Positions 26,818 through 35,609 are shown, numbered from the stretch's first letter. The stretch: DNA of 64,000 nt from Heyndrickxia oleronia (GCF_017809215.1 NZ_CP065424.1:2760001-2824000), one strand, 5' to 3'. Numbers and translations: made by a program. The notes: generated by a model not told the origin, from the letters alone.

Positions 26818-28416
26818 TTATTCATTTCTACTTAAATTGACAAATACTTGATCCTTCCACTCTTTACTCTCCATTTCAGTATACTCTGCCTGTATAGTCA
26901 TATCCCAAGTACCTGACATTGTAAATGGTAGTTCAACCTGATAAACTCCATCTTTTTTAAGTGTTGCTATAAAAGGTCCAGATTTCATACCATGCTTTGG
27001 CATTTCCATAGAAACTTGTACTCTATCAGGCGCATGATTTTCAGAAGCAGGAAATGTTAATGTCATCTTTTGATCTCCCGCTTGTAATTTAGCGATTTTC
27101 ACTTGAACTTTTTCTTGTCCAGAGGTTAAAACACTATTATAAGATTTGCTTGGTATTGGATATGCAGATTGGCTTAGCCAAACACCCAAAAATATTATCA
27201 CCAATGCAATTAGCCATTCGATCCGTAGTATTCGTGGAGTGGAAAATCGCCCAATCTTTTTCCATTTTAATGTCTGATACAATGCAAAGAGTAGCATTAA
27301 TACGACAAGAAAAATTTTAACAAATAAAATCGTACTCCAATTTCCCCACTCTGTAATGACAGTGGACCATCCAGTTTGTAAAATGACCATAATGATTCCA
27401 GAGATTATGACCATTATTGAAGCTGTTAGAACATTTTTTACGAAAAACGAACGGAATGTAGTCGATAGTTTTTCCTTAGAGAACAATTTATTTCTAATTA
27501 GATAGATTACTAAATAGCTCAAGGCACCAACCCATAGTGCGATTGATAGTTGGTGAATAGTCCGTGGAACTGCAGCTATATAAGGATGCTCCATTCCCCA
27601 AACATGCCCGCCAAATGCAGGTATAATAACCAGTAAAAACCAAATAACTAGATACCATGCTTCCACCATTTCAGGTATGAAAAGTAATATGATAAGTAGA
27701 AGCTGAACTGCAACCATAACAATGAAAGGAAAATGAATTAATAAATCCCATCGTCCATGGATGATAGTTTGAAATAAGCCATCAGGTAATGACAACGTGT
27801 AAACCAGCAATTCCAATATAGTTCCTAGTAATAGAATGAAAGAACTTATTAGTTTAACTTTTTTTGGTAATATATCTTGTTCTACGAATTTCTTCCTTTT
27901 AGCTAGTAAATGAAACCAATATAATCCTCCTCCTATTAATAAGAGGATTTCAACAATTGTTCTAGTTGCTACTAAAAGAGGAATGGAACTTCCGTCTTTT
28001 GATTTAATTGATTCCGCCCCACCCTTTGTTTCCTTACCAACCGCAAACATATATGACCCGCTAACAGGGTGGCCATCTAAGGATACTACACTCCACTGTA
28101 CGGTATAGGTTCCTTGCTTAAGGTTTGGCAAATTTATATGTAGCACCTTGGAACGCTTCTCTCCGCCAACGGATTGTTTTGAAATTACAGGCTTTGCATT
28201 CCAATCATATATCGTAATATCTGCCAAATCCTGTTCAATCGGTTCATTAAAACGAAGCTCTAAAAACTTTGGAGAAGAGTCGGTAACCTCCATCTTTTCA
28301 GGTGTCGTCTCAATAAGTGTCGAGTGTGCTTCTGCTTTTGGTACTTGAATAAATATAAGCGAAAATCCGATAAATAATGTAAAGAATATAGGTAAAACAT
28401 TTTTTATTTTTTTAAT
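26818..28416 (-). CDS. ycnJ: YcnJ copper uptake protein (CopC-CopD fusion)
   Basis: About 532 residues: a signal peptide ending AEA, a CopC domain beginning with the copper-ligating histidine (HSTLIETTPEK), then about eight CopD membrane helices and a C-terminal YtkA-like soluble domain (QAGDQKMTLTFPASENHAPD). It imports copper in the B. subtilis model. Oddity: the strong site AAGGAGGGG is followed six bases on by an ATT in the position of the start codon. The only other in-frame start is a GTG at 28461 without a ribosome site. ATT initiation or a G-to-T change is likely. Confidence 0.88.
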   Translation of the reverse strand: MKKIKNVLPIFFTLFIGFSLIFIQVPKAEAHSTLIETTPEKMEVTDSSPKFLELRFNEPIEQDLADITIYDWNAKPVISKQSVGGEKRSKVLHINLPNLKQGTYTVQWSVVSLDGHPVSGSYMFAVGKETKGGAESIKSKDGSSIPLLVATRTIVEILLLIGGGLYWFHLLAKRKKFVEQDILPKKVKLISSFILLLGTILELLVYTLSLPDGLFQTIIHGRWDLLIHFPFIVMVAVQLLLIILLFIPEMVEAWYLVIWFLLVIIPAFGGHVWGMEHPYIAAVPRTIHQLSIALWVGALSYLVIYLIRNKLFSKEKLSTTFRSFFVKNVLTASIMVIISGIIMVILQTGWSTVITEWGNWSTILFVKIFLVVLMLLFALYQTLKWKKIGRFSTPRILRIEWLIALVIIFLGVWLSQSAYPIPSKSYNSVLTSGQEKVQVKIAKLQAGDQKMTLTFPASENHAPDRVQVSMEMPKHGMKSGPFIATLKKDGVYQVELPFTMSGTWDMTIQAEYTEMESKEWKDQVFVNLSRNE

Positions 28417-28467
28417 AAGTGTCCCCTCCTTATCTAGTAATCTTTTTTGCTCTGGAAACACTTGTAT

Positions 28468-29049
28468 TTATTGATTGTGACATCCAGTATCACCATTCAT
28501 TTTTTTTGCTACCACTTCCATTGCCTCTTGAAATCCATAAATATTCCCACCAAAACCTTTTACAAATTTTTCAGCATGGTCTCGATTTTCAAAAGTAATA
28601 ATGTGCGGCTGGCAGCAGGAAATATTCAAGCATGTATCCAAAACATACCATGTTAGAAGTGCACTAATTGTTGTATTGGTGAAAAAATCATGACAAATTG
28701 CTTGTAGTACTTCATCTCCCAATTGACGATGTCGTAATAAACCACAATGTGCACAGCAAGCTGTTTCGATTTTGTCATTGGCAAGAATTAAGCGATACGC
28801 CATTTTCTGATTATTTGGTTTGTGGCAAAAAACACAATGGCTATGATCTGGTAAACTAGACTCTTTCTTTTCAATTAAGGAAATTCCACCAAATGTTTTC
28901 GTCACTAACCCTTCTTCAACTAATGGTTTAATATCCCGATATATCGTCATTTCTGATACATTAAATTGTTCGCTAAGTTCACTAATCTTCAATGTTTTTT
29001 TCATTTGGATAAGTAATTTTATTTCTCTTTGTCTTTCGATTGGTAACAA
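28468..29049 (-). CDS. ycnK: YcnK copper-responsive DeoR-type repressor with NosL domain
   Basis: About 193 residues. Residues 1-55 are a DeoR helix-turn-helix (MLPIERQREIKLLIQM, ISELSEQFNVSEMTIYRDIK). The rest is a NosL-like copper-binding domain with CVFCHKPNN, ETACCAHCGLL and CLNISCC cysteines. In B. subtilis YcnK represses ycnJ when copper is ample. The TTG at 29049 lies six bases behind AGAGGTG; the longer ATG frame lacks a ribosome site. It is first gene of the operon. Confidence 0.9.
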   Translation of the reverse strand: MLPIERQREIKLLIQMKKTLKISELSEQFNVSEMTIYRDIKPLVEEGLVTKTFGGISLIEKKESSLPDHSHCVFCHKPNNQKMAYRLILANDKIETACCAHCGLLRHRQLGDEVLQAICHDFFTNTTISALLTWYVLDTCLNISCCQPHIITFENRDHAEKFVKGFGGNIYGFQEAMEVVAKKMNGDTGCHNQ

Positions 29050-29423
29050 TACAATCACCTCTCTTTTAACTTTATGTTCCCTTTTAACAAACAATCACAA
29101 ATTAAAAAACAAAGCTTCTGTTTACCTTTTCCCATTATATACTAAAATCACCTATATACTTGTGATATTTATGTGAACTTATGTTGCAATCAAACATAAT
29201 ATAACAAATAATAAAAGATTCCCATAATGTGAGAATCTCTATTTTATAAAAAAATTGTTCTAAGTCTTTTTTAGTTACCGGATAAATACAGGTGCCAGTT
29301 ATGCTTTTTTTTGTCTGCTTAAAGTTTTTATACTTAAGGATTTTCTCTACTATTGTATCTCGCAATATAAGTCGATTAGATGCAAGCATATAATAACAAA
29401 GTCCTTCATCATTTCTTCCTAAC
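29050..29423. other. Leader and upstream region of ycnK; no further gene
   Basis: A TATAAT on the minus strand at 29134-29139 is the best -10 for the ycn operon, though its -35 is weak. A hairpin AGATTCTCACATTATGGGAATCT (written as arms AGATTC/GAATCT, 29214-29236) with a T-rich minus-strand tail looks like a terminator for something upstream, but no gene with supporting signals lies between it and the symporter. Confidence 0.45.
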
Positions 29424-29462
29424 CTAAAAAAGGCTGCAATAGATCATTCTATTAACAGCCTT
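29424..29462 (-). terminator. Terminator after the glycine/alanine symporter gene
   Basis: AAGGCTG (29430-29436) pairs with CAGCCTT (29456-29462). TTTTTTAGG follows on the minus strand. Confidence 0.75.
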
Positions 29463-29475
29463 CTAGATTAATGGT

Positions 29476-30804
29476 TTATTTTATCAATTGCTTGGTCTCC
29501 ATAACAACCACACTGCTTAATCCAACTAATCCGATTAAATTCGGAATTGCCATGAGGCCATTAGCTATATCAGAGAATGTCCATACAATTCCAAGTTTTA
29601 AATTTGCTCCAACTGCTATCATCATGATAAATATATAACGATAATAACGAATCGCTTGACGACCAAATAAATACTCGATACATTTTTCGCCATAGTAAGA
29701 CCAGCCTAAGATGGTAGAATAGGCAAATAAAATAATAGCTATTCCAAGTACCATACTTCCCGCTTGTCCAAATACTGATTGAAAAGCTAAAGTAGTTGCT
29801 TCGACTCCTGTCTTTCCTGACTCCCATGCACCTGTTGTAATTAACACAAGGCTTGTAATGGTACAAACAATGAATGTATCTAAAAAGGTTCCCGTCATTG
29901 AAACTAGGGCTTGTTTTGCCGGAATATCTGTTTTAGCTGCTGCTGCAGCAATCGGTGCACTTCCTAATCCCGCTTCATTGGCGAATACTCCTCTTGCCAC
30001 CCCCATTTGAATTGCTGAAGCAATGGTTGCTCCAACAAAGCCACCAGCAGCAGCCGTTCCATTAAACGCACCAGAAAAGATTAGCGAAAACGCCTTTGGA
30101 ACTTGATCCAGATGATAAATGATAATAATTAAACCTGCTATAATATATACAAAGGCTTTTATGGGAACAAAATAGCCTGTCACCTTGCCTATCGCTTTTA
30201 CTCCTCCTAGGATAACAATAGCAATAAATATAGCCATTACTATACCACTAATTAAGGGTGAGACTGAAAAATTAATTCTCATTGCCTCAGCTACGGAATT
30301 AGATTGTACTAAATTTCCTATCCCAAAAGAGGCGGTGGCACCAAAAATAGCAAACAAAATCGCTAACCATTTTTGCTTAAGCCCTTTTTCTAAATAATAC
30401 ATGGGGCCTCCTGAATATTCGCCATTTGAACCAATGATACGATATTTTACAGCTAGAATGGCCTCTGAATATTTGGTAGCCATGCCAAAAAGCGCTGTGA
30501 CCCACATCCAAAAAACTGCACCTGGACCACCAATTGTTATGGCCGTTGCCACACCGGCAATGTTGCCCATACCAATCGTTGCTGCCATCGATGTCATAAG
30601 TGCTTGAAAATGACTAATATCTCCTGTCGTGGACTGATCCTCAGATCGACCAAAAGCCAATCGAAGAGCATGAAATAATTTACTAAACTGTAAGCCTTTC
30701 AGACGTACAGTAAGAAGAATTCCTGTACCTACAAGCAGGATTAATGTTGGAATTCCCCATACATAATCATTGATGTGATCTAACATTTGACTTACTCTTT
30801 CCAT
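29476..30804 (-). CDS. Sodium:alanine/glycine symporter (AGCS family)
   Basis: A 442-residue membrane protein with about 10-11 helices. Family marks are the N-terminal NDYVWGIPTLILLVGTGILL, GDISHFQALMTSMAATIGMG, NIAGVATAITIGGPGAVFWM near residue 80 and RGVFANEAGLGSAPIAAAAA near 275. It takes up glycine or alanine with Na+. The tandem glycine riboswitch and a terminator in the leader argue that glycine is the substrate. GGAGAATAG precedes the ATG. Confidence 0.92.
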   Translation of the reverse strand: MERVSQMLDHINDYVWGIPTLILLVGTGILLTVRLKGLQFSKLFHALRLAFGRSEDQSTTGDISHFQALMTSMAATIGMGNIAGVATAITIGGPGAVFWMWVTALFGMATKYSEAILAVKYRIIGSNGEYSGGPMYYLEKGLKQKWLAILFAIFGATASFGIGNLVQSNSVAEAMRINFSVSPLISGIVMAIFIAIVILGGVKAIGKVTGYFVPIKAFVYIIAGLIIIIYHLDQVPKAFSLIFSGAFNGTAAAGGFVGATIASAIQMGVARGVFANEAGLGSAPIAAAAAKTDIPAKQALVSMTGTFLDTFIVCTITSLVLITTGAWESGKTGVEATTLAFQSVFGQAGSMVLGIAIILFAYSTILGWSYYGEKCIEYLFGRQAIRYYRYIFIMMIAVGANLKLGIVWTFSDIANGLMAIPNLIGLVGLSSVVVMETKQLIK

Positions 30805-30821
30805 ATCTATTCTCCTTTACA

Positions 30822-30853
30822 AAATAAAAAACCACTTCATCTAATGAAATGGT
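30822..30853 (-). terminator. Riboswitch-controlled leader terminator
   Basis: ACCACTTCAT (30831-30840) and ATGAAATGGT (30844-30853) form a ten-pair stem with a TTTTTT tail on the minus strand. It lies between the glycine aptamers and the symporter start codon, so it is probably the switchable expression platform. Confidence 0.8.
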
Positions 30854-30904
30854 CTCTGGAGAACAAGGCAAAGAAAAATAAACCGATTCGGTATCGGTCT
30901 TTCT

Positions 30905-31130
30905 CGCTTGTCTCTGTCCTTTTTACCTGAGAGATTATCACGTCTCTATTAAAAGACGGATTTACTCCTTCGGTGCTCGTTTTCCTCCAATGGGAGGGAG
31001 TCTCTCCAGAGATTCGTCCCCGTATAGTTTACTTATTGATTAAGACCTGAGAGTTTCAAAGCTGTCCGACCAGCTCCTTGCCCCATCGGTAGATCGATAC
31101 GACCTTCTCCTACACGGTTCATCCGAATGC
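30905..31130 (-). ncRNA. Tandem glycine riboswitch
   Basis: On the minus strand two glycine aptamers follow each other. The first has CCGTGTAGGAGAAGG, CGATGGGGCAAGG and CTCTCAGG. The second has TCTCTGGAGAGA, GCACCGAAGGAG and AATCTCTCAGG with AAAAAGGACAGAGA. The short linker and conserved cores are typical of the gcvT-type motif. It controls the downstream symporter rather than glycine cleavage genes, so an OFF switch is the sensible expectation, though direction is not readable. Confidence 0.92.
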
Positions 31131-31149
31131 TATGAAATTAATAAAATTA

Positions 31150-31177
31150 ATTATAAACGTATAAAACGATAAGTCAA
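31150..31177 (-). promoter_or_regulatory. Promoter of the glycine riboswitch and symporter
   Basis: On the minus strand TTGACT (31172-31177) and TATAAT (31150-31155) are separated by 16 bases; transcription would start just ahead of the first aptamer. Confidence 0.75.
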
Positions 31178-31243
31178 GAATGATAATTTGGTAGAATAAT
31201 ATTTTTGATAAGATGGTTCCATCCACTTTTTGTAAATAAACTC

Positions 31244-31272
31244 TTTCAATCGATTCATTTTGATTGTAAAAT
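31244..31272 (+). promoter_or_regulatory. Promoter of the yjdF leader
   Basis: TTTCAA (31244-31249) and TAAAAT (31267-31272) are separated by 17 bases and place the RNA start close to 31280, at the beginning of the yjdF motif. Confidence 0.55.
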
Positions 31273-31284
31273 AATGTTCAGAAT

Positions 31285-31386
31285 GTAAAAACACAATTCG
31301 GTTGGTAGTCCGAATGCATCACATATGATGTCAGTAACCTTCCCCTCCTCGGGATGTCCGTCATTCTAATATTTATTAGAGGAGGG
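31285..31386 (+). ncRNA. yjdF RNA motif (azaaromatic-sensing riboswitch)
   Basis: The leader carries the conserved yjdF-motif blocks: ACACAATTCGGTTGGTAG, CCGAATGCATC, TGATGTCAGTAACCTTCC and CGGGATGTCC. The motif binds diverse azaaromatic compounds and always precedes yjdF-like genes. CCCTCCTC (31343-31350) is the exact complement of GAGGAGGG (31379-31386), the ribosome site of yjdF, so translation can be masked and released. Confidence 0.9.
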
Positions 31387-31392
31387 ACTATC

Positions 31393-31806
31393 ATGAAGTT
31401 AACCATATACTATGATGGTCAATTTTATGTAGGACTTGTTGAAACTGTATCGAATCATCATTTAAAAGCCTATCGTTATATTTTTGGAAATGATCCTAAA
31501 GATCATGAGGTATTAGACTTTATTTATCAAGACTTACCTCGGTTAATTGCAAACCAGCAACAAAAAGGAATACCGGTTGAAAAAAAATCTTTAAAGAAAA
31601 TTAATCCAAAGAGACTTCAAAGGATGGTATCAAAAGAATTAAAGCAACTAGGTACTTCAACAAAGGCACAGGATGCTATAAAAGAAGAGTACACACATCG
31701 TAAAAAAGAAAAAATAATAAGAAACAAACAATTTAAAGAGGAACAAAAGGAATTAAAAAGAAAGTTAAAAATTCAAAAGAAGAAAAATAAACACAAAGGT
31801 AGATAA
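31393..31806 (+). CDS. yjdF: YjdF family protein (DUF2992)
   Basis: A 137-residue protein with the family opening MKLTIYYDGQFYVGLVE, a central LKAYRYIFGNDPKDHEVLDF block and a long lysine-rich C-terminal helix (residues ~95-137). Its function is unknown; control by an azaaromatic-binding riboswitch suggests a part in handling planar nitrogen heterocycles. The ATG at 31393 follows GAGGAGGG; the longer frame would begin inside the RNA motif. Confidence 0.9.
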   Translation: MKLTIYYDGQFYVGLVETVSNHHLKAYRYIFGNDPKDHEVLDFIYQDLPRLIANQQQKGIPVEKKSLKKINPKRLQRMVSKELKQLGTSTKAQDAIKEEYTHRKKEKIIRNKQFKEEQKELKRKLKIQKKKNKHKGR

Positions 31807-31818
31807 CATGATTTCAAG

Positions 31819-31855
31819 CTAACTAACAATTAACCTTGTTAGTTAGTTCTTTTTA
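31819..31855 (+). terminator. Terminator after yjdF
   Basis: CTAACTAACAA (31819-31829) pairs perfectly with TTGTTAGTTAG (31836-31846), followed by TTCTTTTT. Confidence 0.85.
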
Positions 31856-31893
31856 GTGCTCATTTGCAAAACACTGCTACCTAACTCCCTGCC

Positions 31894-32622
31894 CTATTTT
31901 AATTGGTTCGAAGCTTCTTCCTTTCCCAAACTAAACCCTTCAAATAATTGTCCTCCAAAGGGTTCTAAAATGTGATTAACTAGACATATCACCTTATTTT
32001 TATCTCCCGTTTTATAATAAGTATCAAACGCATCTACAAATAATTCAGCAAAATGAATATCATAATTTTTTAATGCCCGAACGGTCCATTTGGATGTGCC
32101 GACCCAGTGTTGATTCGTTCGCAAAACAAATTCACTTACCAATTCAGCTAACCTATTTGCAATAAATATTCCTTCTTCTCGTTTTAAACAACCAATATAA
32201 TCTTCCAGTATATCCGTTAAAAAATATCGTTTTATACGTATGATCTCCTCAGACCACTTTTCAGGTCCATGCGCTAAAAGTACATTCGCTTCATTTTTAA
32301 TTGTCGCGATGATTCCTTCGTCTTTTATTACAATCCCTTCTGAAACCATTTTTGGTAAAGAAGGCATTGCTCTGTCCCTATCACTATGAAAAAAAACTTG
32401 ATAAGATGTTAAGTTATGTACAAAAGCTTCAATTGCCCAACCATACTCTATGAAAGATTCTCGATACGAAGAAGAAAAGTTTTTATCAAAAATCAAAACA
32501 TCAAGATCAGATGTTTCCGTTTCTTCACCACGAACAACACTACCTGCCAAAACTGCAGCTTGGCACTTAGGAAAATACCTATTTACAAATTTTAATGCAG
32601 CATCCTTAGGACTTAACCTCAT
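31894..32622 (-). CDS. Nucleotidyltransferase-domain protein
   Basis: A protein of about 242 residues. The N-terminal catalytic motif AAVLAGSVVRGEETETSDLD (GS-x-x-RG..SDLD) places it in the Pol-beta/MNT nucleotidyltransferase superfamily, which includes aminoglycoside adenylyltransferases. The helical C-terminal part (residues 130-240) is not specific. The ATG at 32622 lies eight bases behind GAGG. The substrate could be a drug or a protein; no toxin-antitoxin partner is adjacent. Confidence 0.8.
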   Translation of the reverse strand: MRLSPKDAALKFVNRYFPKCQAAVLAGSVVRGEETETSDLDVLIFDKNFSSSYRESFIEYGWAIEAFVHNLTSYQVFFHSDRDRAMPSLPKMVSEGIVIKDEGIIATIKNEANVLLAHGPEKWSEEIIRIKRYFLTDILEDYIGCLKREEGIFIANRLAELVSEFVLRTNQHWVGTSKWTVRALKNYDIHFAELFVDAFDTYYKTGDKNKVICLVNHILEPFGGQLFEGFSLGKEEASNQLK

Positions 32623-32659
32623 TATCATCACCTCAACAAAAATTAATCTAAACCTATGC

Positions 32660-33498
32660 TTATTTCGTCATCATACCTTTTACTTCATCGATTGCTTTTG
32701 TTTCATTTACTTTTTTAAAAGCCTCGATACTATCAATAAAATAGCTTTTAGCCTTCATTTGCTCTCCTTTTGATTTGAATATTTCTCCAAGGCCACGATA
32801 AGAACATCCTAGACAAATCATGTCTTGGGATAGATGTGCAAAGTGTAGTGATTCTTTCATAAATTTTTCAGCATTAAGGTAATCTTTTTTATAGAGATTG
32901 TTTTTGTAAAGATTGTTGCTTTTGTAAAAGCCCTATTGCCGGCTTTTACACCTAATAAAAAATTCAGTGGTTCTTATGAGCTTGTAGCTCTTTTCTCAGT
33001 GAAATAAGGGGGTGAAACCTTTTCAACTGGATATGTATAAATAAACACTTTACTTAAATAGTAACAATATTTGAGAAAAGAGCCTTTATTTAAAAATATC
33101 ATACCTTGTTCATAAAAATTTGCCGACATGCCTACAAAAAAATCCGGAAAATATTTTTCTAACATTTGTTGTTCATTTTGAAATAGGAGGAGTGCCTCAT
33201 TAAAATTTTTTGCAAGTCTTTCTACCATTCCAAGTTGATGTAATGCAATAGCTTCAAATTTTTTATTTAAAGATGATTGGGCAATTTCGATCAATTCCAT
33301 ATATATTTTTCTTGCCCCATCAAAGTCATTATTATGGCTTTTCACATAACCTAACCCATGCAGTATATTACGATATTCCTGCGATTTCTTATCTTGTACT
33401 TCTCTTAAACATTCACGATATATTTGCTCAGCCTTGTCTAATTCCCCGTTATCAAAATAAGTAAATGCTTGATTTATTTTCTCATTCATTTTCTTCAT
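32660..33498 (-). pseudogene. TPR-repeat protein gene interrupted by the mobile repeat
   Basis: The upstream part (MKKMNEKINQAFTYFDNGEL to YEQGMIFLNK) and the downstream part (KKDYLNAEKFMKESLHFAHL to KGMMTK) together form a tetratricopeptide protein of about 210 residues. Between them 192 bp of the mobile repeat plus a 5-bp duplication are inserted; translation runs about 30 foreign residues into the element and stops. Removing the element and one TTTAT restores the frame exactly (..FLNKKDYLNAE..). It overlaps the stop of the glycosyltransferase gene (ATGA). Confidence 0.85.
32893..33084 (+). mobile_element. 192-bp mobile repeat with TTTAT target duplication
   Basis: TTTAT occurs at 32888-32892 and 33085-33089, flanking the element. 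The left end reads AGAGATTGTTTTTG and the right end, inverted, GGCTCTTTTCTCAAATATTG; both contain ATTGTT at a similar depth. Internal hairpin GTAAAAGCC/GGCTTTTAC and GGTTCTTATGA, AGTGAAATAA blocks match the other copies. It splits the TPR gene. Confidence 0.85.
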
Positions 33499-34253
33499 TG
33501 CTTAATTGTATTTCCCCCATTCTTTTCTTTATAAAATAACGCTTTTAAAGCAAATTTAGGTAAAATTAATTGTCTCCTCCATCTTGATGGTTGCTGGATT
33601 AATCGATAGAGCCATTCTAGATTTAACTTTTGCCATATTAATGGTGCTCTTTTAACTTTACCTGAAATAATGTCAAGACTTCCCCCTACACCAATCGCAA
33701 TCTTAGCATTCAGCTTATTTTTATACTTGTATATAAAGTGTTCAGCTTTTGGTGCACCTGTTGCAACAATCAAAAAATCAGGTCCTAAAGAATGTATTTC
33801 TTCAACAATCCTTTGTTCCTCTTCATCCCTATAAAATCCATGATGCCTACCAAGAATGGTAACTTTTGGGTATTTTGAATGGATGATATCCATTGTTTTT
33901 AAGCTAGTTTGTTCATCTGCCCCTAAAAAATAAAAAGACCATTTTTTCAGATTTCCCATTTCTAGTAACCTAATTAACATATCACATCCAGTCACTCTTT
34001 CCGGAAGCTGCTCCCCTTTTATCCTAGATACCATAATAATCCCAATACCATCCGCTGTAACCAGCCCAGCTTCATCAATAATTTTCCTTAATTGCTGATC
34101 ACTTTGGTATGACATAACGATTTCAGGATTACCAGTAACTACATGAAAGAGCTCTGATTTGTTTCTATTTACAACATCATTTAGAATTTGTAGACTCTCA
34201 TTTAATGTAAGTTTTGGAAATGAGATTCCCATAATTTTAGCTGATTGATTCAT
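33495..34253 (-). CDS. WecB/TagA/CpsF-family glycosyltransferase
   Basis: A 252-residue GT26 enzyme. The family marks are VVTGNPEIVMSYQSDQQL near residue 40, GLVTADGIGIIMVSRIKG near 63 with the catalytic-region aspartate, RVTGCDMLIRLLE near 86, and GVGGSLDIISGKVKRAP near 190. TagA moves N-acetylmannosamine onto the lipid-linked primer of wall teichoic acid. No tag neighbours are present, so the polymer served here is unknown. AAAAGGAGAATGG precedes the ATG; the TPR gene follows in overlap. Confidence 0.88.
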   Translation of the reverse strand: MNQSAKIMGISFPKLTLNESLQILNDVVNRNKSELFHVVTGNPEIVMSYQSDQQLRKIIDEAGLVTADGIGIIMVSRIKGEQLPERVTGCDMLIRLLEMGNLKKWSFYFLGADEQTSLKTMDIIHSKYPKVTILGRHHGFYRDEEEQRIVEEIHSLGPDFLIVATGAPKAEHFIYKYKNKLNAKIAIGVGGSLDIISGKVKRAPLIWQKLNLEWLYRLIQQPSRWRRQLILPKFALKALFYKEKNGGNTIKQ

Positions 34254-34377
34254 TTTGCCATTCTCCTTTTTTCAGTTCCATTTTTTTACCTCTATCTTCC
34301 TACATTCTTTAAAGTCCCACTTTTCTCCTTCATTTAATACTCAAATAAATTTATATACTAAGTTGAAAACAAATTAT

Positions 34378-34406
34378 TTCAACATCTAATAATTAAATGT
34401 TAAAAT
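34378..34406 (+). promoter_or_regulatory. Promoter of the SDR gene with a leader hairpin
   Basis: TTCAAC (34378-34383) and TAAAAT (34401-34406) are 17 bases apart. The leader contains AAAAGGTT (34415-34422) and its complement AACCTTTT (34450-34457) followed by ATTATTTTTATAT, which could be a weak attenuator. Confidence 0.45.
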
Positions 34407-34486
34407 AAAACTGTAAAAGGTTCTTTATTAAGAAATATGGATTATTTAAAACCTTTTATTATTTTTATATTTAAGGAGATTAAAAG

Positions 34487-35281
34487 ATGGGACGAGTAGA
34501 AGGAAAAATTGCTTTAGTAACTGGTGGAGCATCAGGTATCGGCTTATCAGCAGCTACCTTATTAACAAAAGAGGGTGCTAAAGTTGTCATTGGTGATTTC
34601 AATGTAGAAGGTGCAACTGAAGCCGCAGAAAGAATTATTCATTCAGGTGGAGAGGCAATTGGTATATTTTTAGATGCTTCCAAAGAAGACTCTATCAAAA
34701 AAGCGGTGGATATAACTGTTGAAAAATATGGAAAAATTGATGTTCTATATAATAATGTAGGCTTAACAAATCTACAAAAAGATGTAGATGTAGTCAATAT
34801 GGATCTTGAAGAATGGGATCGATTGATGAATGTCAACACTAAAAGTGTATTACTTGGGAGTCGATATGCCATACCACATATGATTAAAGCTGGTGGCGGA
34901 TCGATTATAAATACTGCATCTATGGCTGCTTTTGCAGGAGATGCAACCCGTTCAGCCTATGGAGCATCAAAGGCTGCAGTAGTAAATCTTACTCGTTATA
35001 TCGCTGCACAGTATGGAAAGAATAATATTCGCTGCAACAGTGTAGCACCTGGACTTATTCTAACACCAGCTGCAAAGAATAATATGCCAGAACCAGTATT
35101 AAGTATTTTTGAAAAATACAATGCCCTACCATATCATGGAGAAGCTGATGATATTGGTTATACGGTTCTTTTCCTAGCCTCTGATGAATCAAAATTTATT
35201 ACTGGACAAACCATCCAAGTTGAAGGTGGCCATTACATGGCAAATCCAAGTATTGCTGATTTTCAAGCGTTAATAGGTTAA
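34487..35281 (+). CDS. Short-chain dehydrogenase/reductase
   Basis: A 264-residue classical SDR. The cofactor loop TGGASGIG lies at residues 13-20, an aspartate (GDFNVEG) that favours NAD follows at about 37, NNVG near 90, catalytic Ser (NTASMAAF) near 142, and the YGASK tyrosine-lysine pair near 156. The C-terminal FLASDESKFITGQTIQVEGG is typical. The substrate is unknown. AAGGAG lies eight bases before the ATG. An imperfect inverted repeat follows the stop. Confidence 0.9.
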   Translation: MGRVEGKIALVTGGASGIGLSAATLLTKEGAKVVIGDFNVEGATEAAERIIHSGGEAIGIFLDASKEDSIKKAVDITVEKYGKIDVLYNNVGLTNLQKDVDVVNMDLEEWDRLMNVNTKSVLLGSRYAIPHMIKAGGGSIINTASMAAFAGDATRSAYGASKAAVVNLTRYIAAQYGKNNIRCNSVAPGLILTPAAKNNMPEPVLSIFEKYNALPYHGEADDIGYTVLFLASDESKFITGQTIQVEGGHYMANPSIADFQALIG

Positions 35282-35341
35282 TTAATTGTTAGGCATCATA
35301 TATATTTATATGTCTTTATATTTTCCATGAATATATGGTGT

Positions 35342-35587
35342 CTAACATGCCCTAGTGACTGCATATCCCAAAAATAAACTTGAAGGCTCTCCTTCTCTTT
35401 TTAGTCTTTTTAAATCCTTCCTCCGAGTCAATAATCCAAACTGTTTTTGATACCCAAATTCTATAATAATCAAATTTTTATGTAACTTGCACTCATATAC
35501 ATTTTGATCAAATCCATATAACAGTCGTAGAGATGAAGTATTCGTACCAAACCGTTTTGCACCGATCTCAAGTATTGAGATATTCAT
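35342..35587 (-). CDS. Small unknown protein
   Basis: An 81-residue protein starting MNISILEIGAKRFGTNTSSL at an ATG behind AAAGGGAG. It contains VYECKLHKNLIIIEFGYQKQ and a basic tail. The N-terminal segment up to KRFGTNTSSL could be a short helix. No family is recognised. It follows the kinase gene by 22 bp and may be co-transcribed with it. Confidence 0.5.
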   Translation of the reverse strand: MNISILEIGAKRFGTNTSSLRLLYGFDQNVYECKLHKNLIIIEFGYQKQFGLLTRRKDLKRLKREGEPSSLFLGYAVTRAC

Positions 35588-35609
35588 ATTAATTCTCCCT
35601 TTTTCGAGA

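Noticed and set aside
29135..29389. 84-codon minus-strand frame upstream of ycnK
   Set aside because: No ribosome site, low-complexity composition, and it runs through a terminator-like hairpin and the ycn promoter.
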